Source of the DNA: Phorcus lineatus
Taxonomy: Eukaryota; Mollusca; Gastropoda; Trochida; Trochidae
NCBI GenBank assembly: GCA_921293015.1
Contig: OV121098.1
Span: 16,020,161-16,084,160 of the forward strand
Length of the DNA: 64,000 bases
Reading direction: 5' to 3'
The notes beneath the pieces are model-generated. The model was not told where the DNA came from and searched no databases. It saw nothing but the letters and a program-made list of their open reading frames with translations. Shown in pieces: positions 59,075 through 64,000 of this stretch. Numbering within the stretch: position 1 is the stretch's first letter; each line of letters opens with the position of its first letter. Both the position numbers and the translations under genes were made by a program.

Positions 59075-59204
59075 AATGAACAAATGATGCTGAACTTCAC
59101 GCTAATGGTTTGACGTACTAACTGACAGGTGTTTATGTAGACTTAATAATATGGAAGTTGACGAGAAGTCAATAAAAGCAGAGCTAGAATGTCATGAATC
59201 ACTT
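59075..59204 (+). promoter_or_regulatory. Proximal promoter, peptide gene D
   Basis: GATGCTGAACTTCAC, TTTGACGTACTAACTGACAG and AATAAAAGCAGAG are variants of the elements in A-C. The TATA-like box (59171) is 45 bases from the ATG aligned with those of A-C (59216), but only 34 from the ATG that opens the leader frame (59205). Confidence 0.55.
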
Positions 59205-62200
59205 ATGCTAAAACCATGGTACATCATAGTTCTGCTTCTTCATCTTCTTCTCTGCTCCCAGTCAACTGTCTGCAAGGTTAAACAACCTTTTCACTCATTT
59301 TTATCTCTATCTTTACGCGCGTAACGTAGTGGAGCATTTTAGATTACATTTCATGACATTCGTTTATTTGCCATCTTGTTTAAAACATATTTTCCCCAAA
59401 GGAAGCAACCTGATTGGTAAACAAGCAAATGCTAGAAATAATCTACAACATGACCAGTAACATCAATGCTATTTAAAGGATTTTCAAACCATATATAGAA
59501 ACCATTGTGAAAATATGTGATGTTCTATGACATCGCCCAGCCAAAAAATGTTTCTTTCTCTGTAAACTTTCAAGGCATGCTTTCTGAGCAAAAGCTAAAA
59601 AAATTAACTTTAATGAGCGCAGGTACTAGTGATGTAATAGTAGTCCGACGAACCCGGAAGTGTGTACTTGTTGACATGTAGACGTACATATAGGGAGAGT
59701 TTTTCGGCGCGAGTTTATAAAGCTGACTTTTTATGTAACTGTCATTAGAAATAAATATACAATTCTACATATCTTTACAAACTAGTTATGAACTTATTCG
59801 ACAAAAATTTCATTCTATTCTATACAATAGTTTCCTTTTTATAATCAGTATTCTACTACCCGACTAGGTGCGAATAAAACGCATTCGAAGTAGCATTTCA
59901 TACAACTACACTACAAATTGAAAACAAACAACCATTGCAAATTCATAACTTTACAGAAGTATTTAAAAAATATAAAAACGTATCCTTGATTCGTGTCCAA
60001 ATTAACTTTTTACACGTCACAAGTGTCGAAATATATTAACCAAAATCATGTTTTTTAACTGCTCGACATCGGCCAACTGCATTTCTTCAGGATGGACTAC
60101 TATTACGTCACATTACGGAAGATCTTTTTGCATATCCCCCAACAGGATTTGCAGAGCGGGGAAAGAGTGTCAACTTGAGTCATTACCTAGATAATAATCA
60201 CTAACATCTGATAATCGATGAGGTAGAAGCTCACTTAAATAACTCGATGTAACGTTGTTGACCATTTTATAACACATAGTCATTTTGAATATAGAAATAA
60301 GAATCAACTATGACATGGAATTGTATTTGTTTACATTTGGTGAAAACGTTTAATGCATTAAGTTTCCTTAAAATTATATTTCAAATTAATATTTTAACTA
60401 TTGTTGGCATAAATTAGAAAAAAAATTCTACATCGATTAGCATTACAATATTTATTCCAATAGTCTGATTTGATTGGGGAAAACCTGAGGATTTGATATG
60501 ATGTGTAGTACACCTCTTTCAGAGAGCGAATCTGTTTCCATGGAGTGATGGTGACATGGCATCTGGTCGACGACTTGACAACAGACGTATCATATTGTGC
60601 GATTTGTACCATAAGTGAAATGGTTCATTACTTAATCAAATGGAAAGTTTAAAACCGTTTCGTACAGTACTATTCCAAAATTTATATCCGACATATGCAG
60701 ATCTATTTTTAAGTCTATGTAGTCCGAGTTAGTTGTGGAGGTATTTTTAATGAAAAACTCGAAATCATTGGAACATAATTTTAATATTCTTTCCTGATTT
60801 TTCTTTTTCAAAAAATTTATCAACTTTCTTGTCCAAAAAGACCAGCACTGATCATTTGACAGCAGCTGTCCCTCCATATTCTGCAGACTTAAATTTGTGT
60901 GTTGTGTGTCCTGAACATGATGGGGACCAGTCATTTCACGGAAAGCATTGAAAAGATAACCGCTTTTGAGAAAAAATCCATCCATTTATTAATGCAGCTA
61001 ATCAGAAAGCTACATTTACAAGATTGGTTGTATAAAATGGTTATGATAGTCATTGAGATGCTTCATAACAATCACAATAAATGCATTTAATGAATATTCA
61101 ACAAGCGTCCACCGATGCACACATCGACATGTCAAAGGTCATTGACGACGTCATCAGAATCAAGTTTTCTCTGACATAGGGAGAACTCTGTAGTATCTAA
61201 GTAATGGTATAGCGCCTTTTTGCCAGTATTTCGAGCACAAGCAGCCTTGATCTGTGGCAACAGGTTCAATGATTAAATCAATACTACTTCTAAGTCTGCT
61301 TGTATGTAGATTACGAGGTATCAACAAATATAAACTGACTTGAAGAAAATTTAGCTCTTCAAGCTTTCTTATAGGCAATTGATCATATTTTGAATTTGAT
61401 GTTAATATTATTACCCTCTTCAAGCAACGTTTCTGAGCCATTTAATAACATCATCATTGCACATGTAATGAAACTCTGACGCGAATTTACGAATTTATGT
61501 TTTTCTCTTTTATCAGACATTGATAGCGACATGACTCAAGTAAAGAGGAGTTCTGACTTCAAAGAAGTATTACTAGCTAAGGTAATCAATTGGAGTTATT
61601 GAAGACATTGAACTGTTTTTAGGAATGAGCTTTTGCAATACCATCTTTTGTTTTCCTATATAAACATGTACTTCTTTCAATGTCCTTTATAGTATATCAA
61701 GTTTGCACTTTATCATTATATTGCAACTGACCAAAGTTCAAGCACTACATTAGGGTGCCTGAACTTCCAAACACTTTTGACTTATAGCTGACGCAATGAT
61801 AAGAGCATTTCTTTCATTTCTTGATATTTCTATTTGTGCCTCACCGACTTACAGAAGGTAGGAAAGGAAAAATAGCAAAATTCTATTTACTTATAATCAA
61901 ATTTTTATCAACAATTTATTTTTATCAATCGACTTGCATATAAATTATGTTGTGTTGATTTAAGAATAAATATGAATAGCCTGATCTCGCCAAAACCCTC
62001 AAAACCCTCACTGATTTAGCAGGATGGCGAGCCAGAAATAACTGTGTCAGAGTTTCATCGAGACATATTGGAAATTATTGAGGCCAGATAGAGTCATCTA
62101 TTGCCAAGGTAACATCAAGTCTCATTTTACTCTAAAGTTATTCAGGGCTGGCCCAATGTCCACCTGTCGAGACACCCAATCAGGTGTGTATTCTTGAAAA

Positions 62201-62757
62201 CTAGTATAATGTTAATACACTAGCCATCGCCATGTAAAAAGCACGAGTTAAAAATACTTGATTTAGAATGATCGTGTATATTTTAGCACAAAATCTTCAG
62301 TGACAGCGGCAGACAGTTCAATTGGGTGAGGGTACAAAATTTATCAAAACCGAGTGCAAGTATCATTAGTGTTAAACATTTGAACACAAGTTTGAATTCA
62401 GATGAAAAATGACTTGCAGAAGTTGAAACGTATCCCTCGAGGGAAGCAATATACAACATAGAGTGTTGAAAGCTTAATGATCTCTTTTGTTAAAAAATGC
62501 CAAAATGTTAAAAATGACGTTTCTTCTTTGCCACGTGCACAGGCGTGCACTTACGTTTGTTTCTTTTCCTCTCAGACCCTAGGCCTCTTAATTTCCTTAG
62601 AGTTAATTGGTACTTCACTATTTCAAATTATCCATTTTCACAGGCCAAGGGAAGAGCATTTAAACCACGATCATTTGACACTGTTAAGCTGGCACCGCAT
62701 CGGAGGGAAAGAAATTTAACAACGTATATGTGGCCCTTACACTATTCTCATGTGTGA
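59205..62757 (+). CDS. Peptide gene D: probable secreted cationic peptide precursor, incompletely resolved
   Basis: Exon 1 (59205-59276) encodes a strong signal peptide, MLKPWYIIVLLLHLLLCSQS and TVCK, with a GT donor. It uses an ATG 11 bases upstream of the one used in B and C, because a small deletion put the old ATG out of frame. Exon 3 (61517-61581) has exactly the length and phase of B's: DIDSDMTQVKR, then SSDFKEVLLAK; the first Asp depends on the upstream exon. A small phase 0-to-1 exon is needed between them. The only candidate I see is 60523-60550 (RANLFPWSD), which is weak. The following intron is homologous to that of B (61820-61970). A possible last exon, 62644-62757 after a TTTTCACAG acceptor, encodes AKGRAFKPRSFDTVKLAPHR and a further 17 residues. 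Its end may derive from the adjacent mariner relic. Confidence 0.4.
59629..60111. mobile_element. MITE-like element in intron 1 of gene D
   Basis: GTGATGTAATAGTAGTCC at the left and GGACTACTATTACGTCAC at the right are inverted copies with one mismatch, 480 bases apart. No coding region lies between. Weak complementarity extends outward, so the true ends may be slightly wider. Confidence 0.5.
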
Positions 62758-62903
62758 TGAAAAAGATGGTTTGCACTAATGAGGAACGCAAGGCAGCTAC
62801 TGAGGCGTGGCTGAGGAGCCAGTCAGAAGACATAAACAGTCGGAAAGACAAATGTCCAAAGTGCATTGAGGTCCAGCTGCAGGGAGATTATTTTGAAAAA
62901 TAA
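62757..62903 (+). pseudogene. Mariner transposase C-terminal relic
   Basis: The frame reads TNEERKAATEAWLRSQSEDI, then a degenerate part, then KCIEV, QGDYFEK and stop. Mariner transposases usually end in a WLRSQ-like helix, an RWxKCIE motif and GDYVEK. Only the last ~45 codons are visible, with small insertions and deletions. Upstream, LAP and WPL words at about 62690-62735 may be a further decayed part of it. Confidence 0.55.
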
Positions 62904-63255
62904 AATCAATATCACAACCATTGGCTTCTGTTTTATATACACTTCAATGAACTACTTCCCCTCGTATATAGCGGAATTAAAGCCCATTTGCCTTTGGGAA
63001 AATTCAGTCATGGAAAGGTTATCTCCCTTTTGTTTACAACTTCTGAGTTTCATCGACACAAAGTTACTAAGGAGTAAATCCATTTATAAGTTTTTAGAAA
63101 CGATTTAGTTTAGGAAGGCAATGCAAAATTACGTTCGATCGGTATTACATCAAAACCTTTAGAAATATCTCTTTGGAATATATTCGATATTCAACACTCA
63201 CTCACTAAAAAAATCAAATCAACATCACAACCAATGGCTTCTGTTTTATATCCAT
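62899..63255. repeat. Local duplication following the mariner relic
   Basis: AAAATCAATATCACAACC and TGGCTTCTGTTTTATAT at 62900-62940 recur at 63212-63252 with few changes. Confidence 0.7.
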
Positions 63256-64000
63256 TTCTATGAAGATATCATTCTTTGCCATGTCTTTGGAAAGTAAATG
63301 ACTCTGACTCTGTTCAATGACTCTGTGGTCTTTTCTGATGTTGTTAATTTACTCGGATCCATCTTCCGTTATCTTCGTTTTTGTGGATAACTCTCCAAAA
63401 AAATTTTCGACTCCCGATGTAGGGGATTCTTTGAGAATCTTTCACAGATACTTTATGCTGTCTTCAATGCGCATTTTTATTGGACTTCATTTTTTTTATT
63501 CAGCCATGGGTTTCCATCAACAACATTTGTGCTAAATTTGCGGCATAGCTTTGTAGCCAGGTTGGATTTTAATTTTAGAAACAATCTTATTTTAATAACC
63601 ATTATAACTTTGAAACCCTGCCTTGGGAAGAATATTAGTGAATGATGAAAGAGAATAAAATGAAAGGTAGTTTTTAGTTAAATTAAGTATTGTTGTATTT
63701 CATCAGAATTTATTTCGACAAATGCGGTTAAAACTTCAGTTATGCAATCATTCCAAACAACAGCAAAAGTGTTGACTTTGTTGAATAAAGACATCCTTTT
63801 TATATCAATGCTGCTGATAAAAATGTATTCCTAAATATTTCCTATAGTAACATATTGTTAGCAATTTCTTGACTAAAATACAAACAACTTTTAGGAAAGA
63901 TATCACAAAACTATCTAAAAGACTTCTTTGGGTTGGTAAATATGCATAAAAGAATTTGGTCTTGGTAGAAACTGGAGGATTCTTTAATAATTAAAGCATA
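63256..64000. other. Non-coding end of window
   Basis: No supportable feature. No further peptide-gene unit was found up to the window end. Confidence 0.4.

Noticed and set aside
60632-60985. 117-codon minus-strand open frame inside gene D
   Set aside because: No recognised domain; it lies in an intron and its composition matches the surrounding AT-rich DNA.

Overview
The window looks like nuclear DNA of a metazoan, most likely a marine invertebrate. Evidence: split genes with GT-AG introns, several tRNA-derived SINE families, animal-type DNA transposons (ISL2EU/IS4-like, Crypton-like, Tc1/mariner), AT-rich non-coding DNA and many microsatellites. A bivalve mollusc is my best guess, from general sequence character and the frequent ACATGTA-type words. 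That is inference; nothing here proves the taxon.

1-31 kb is almost gene-free and filled with decayed mobile DNA: a LINE 3' end (1-433), two Crypton-like tyrosine recombinase relics on the minus strand (about 5.4-7.6 and 17.7-20.7 kb), a LINE reverse transcriptase relic (16.6-17.0 kb), a Tc1-like transposase scrap (21.3 kb), several copies of one tRNA SINE, short elements related to the ISL2EU ends, and long hairpins.

About 31-63 kb is the most interesting part. It holds a tandem array of five related units of a small, multi-exon, secreted-peptide-like gene (G1, A, B, C, D here). The inferred precursors have a hydrophobic leader exon, a short acidic/KR pro-region exon and a cysteine-free, Arg/Gly-rich C-terminal exon. 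B (77 residues, four exons) and C (68 residues, three exons) read cleanly through canonical splice sites. D is probable but incomplete. A and G1 look decayed. The units share a conserved proximal promoter with a TATA-like box a fixed 45-46 bases from the aligned ATG, and a second block further upstream. The architecture resembles that of linear cationic host-defence or neuropeptide-type precursors. I do not recognise the family and assign no function.

A 5.7-kb ISL2EU-type transposon (41.09-46.77 kb) sits inside the upstream region of unit B. It carries a THAP/HTH/DDE transposase (+ strand, one frameshift) and a convergent YqaJ-nuclease/PHD-finger gene (- strand). The paralogous unit C keeps the empty site at 53.94 kb. 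A SINE interrupts the 3' UTR region of unit G1, and MITEs and a mariner scrap lie in unit D.

Exon structures are my own reading of splice sites and have no transcript support.
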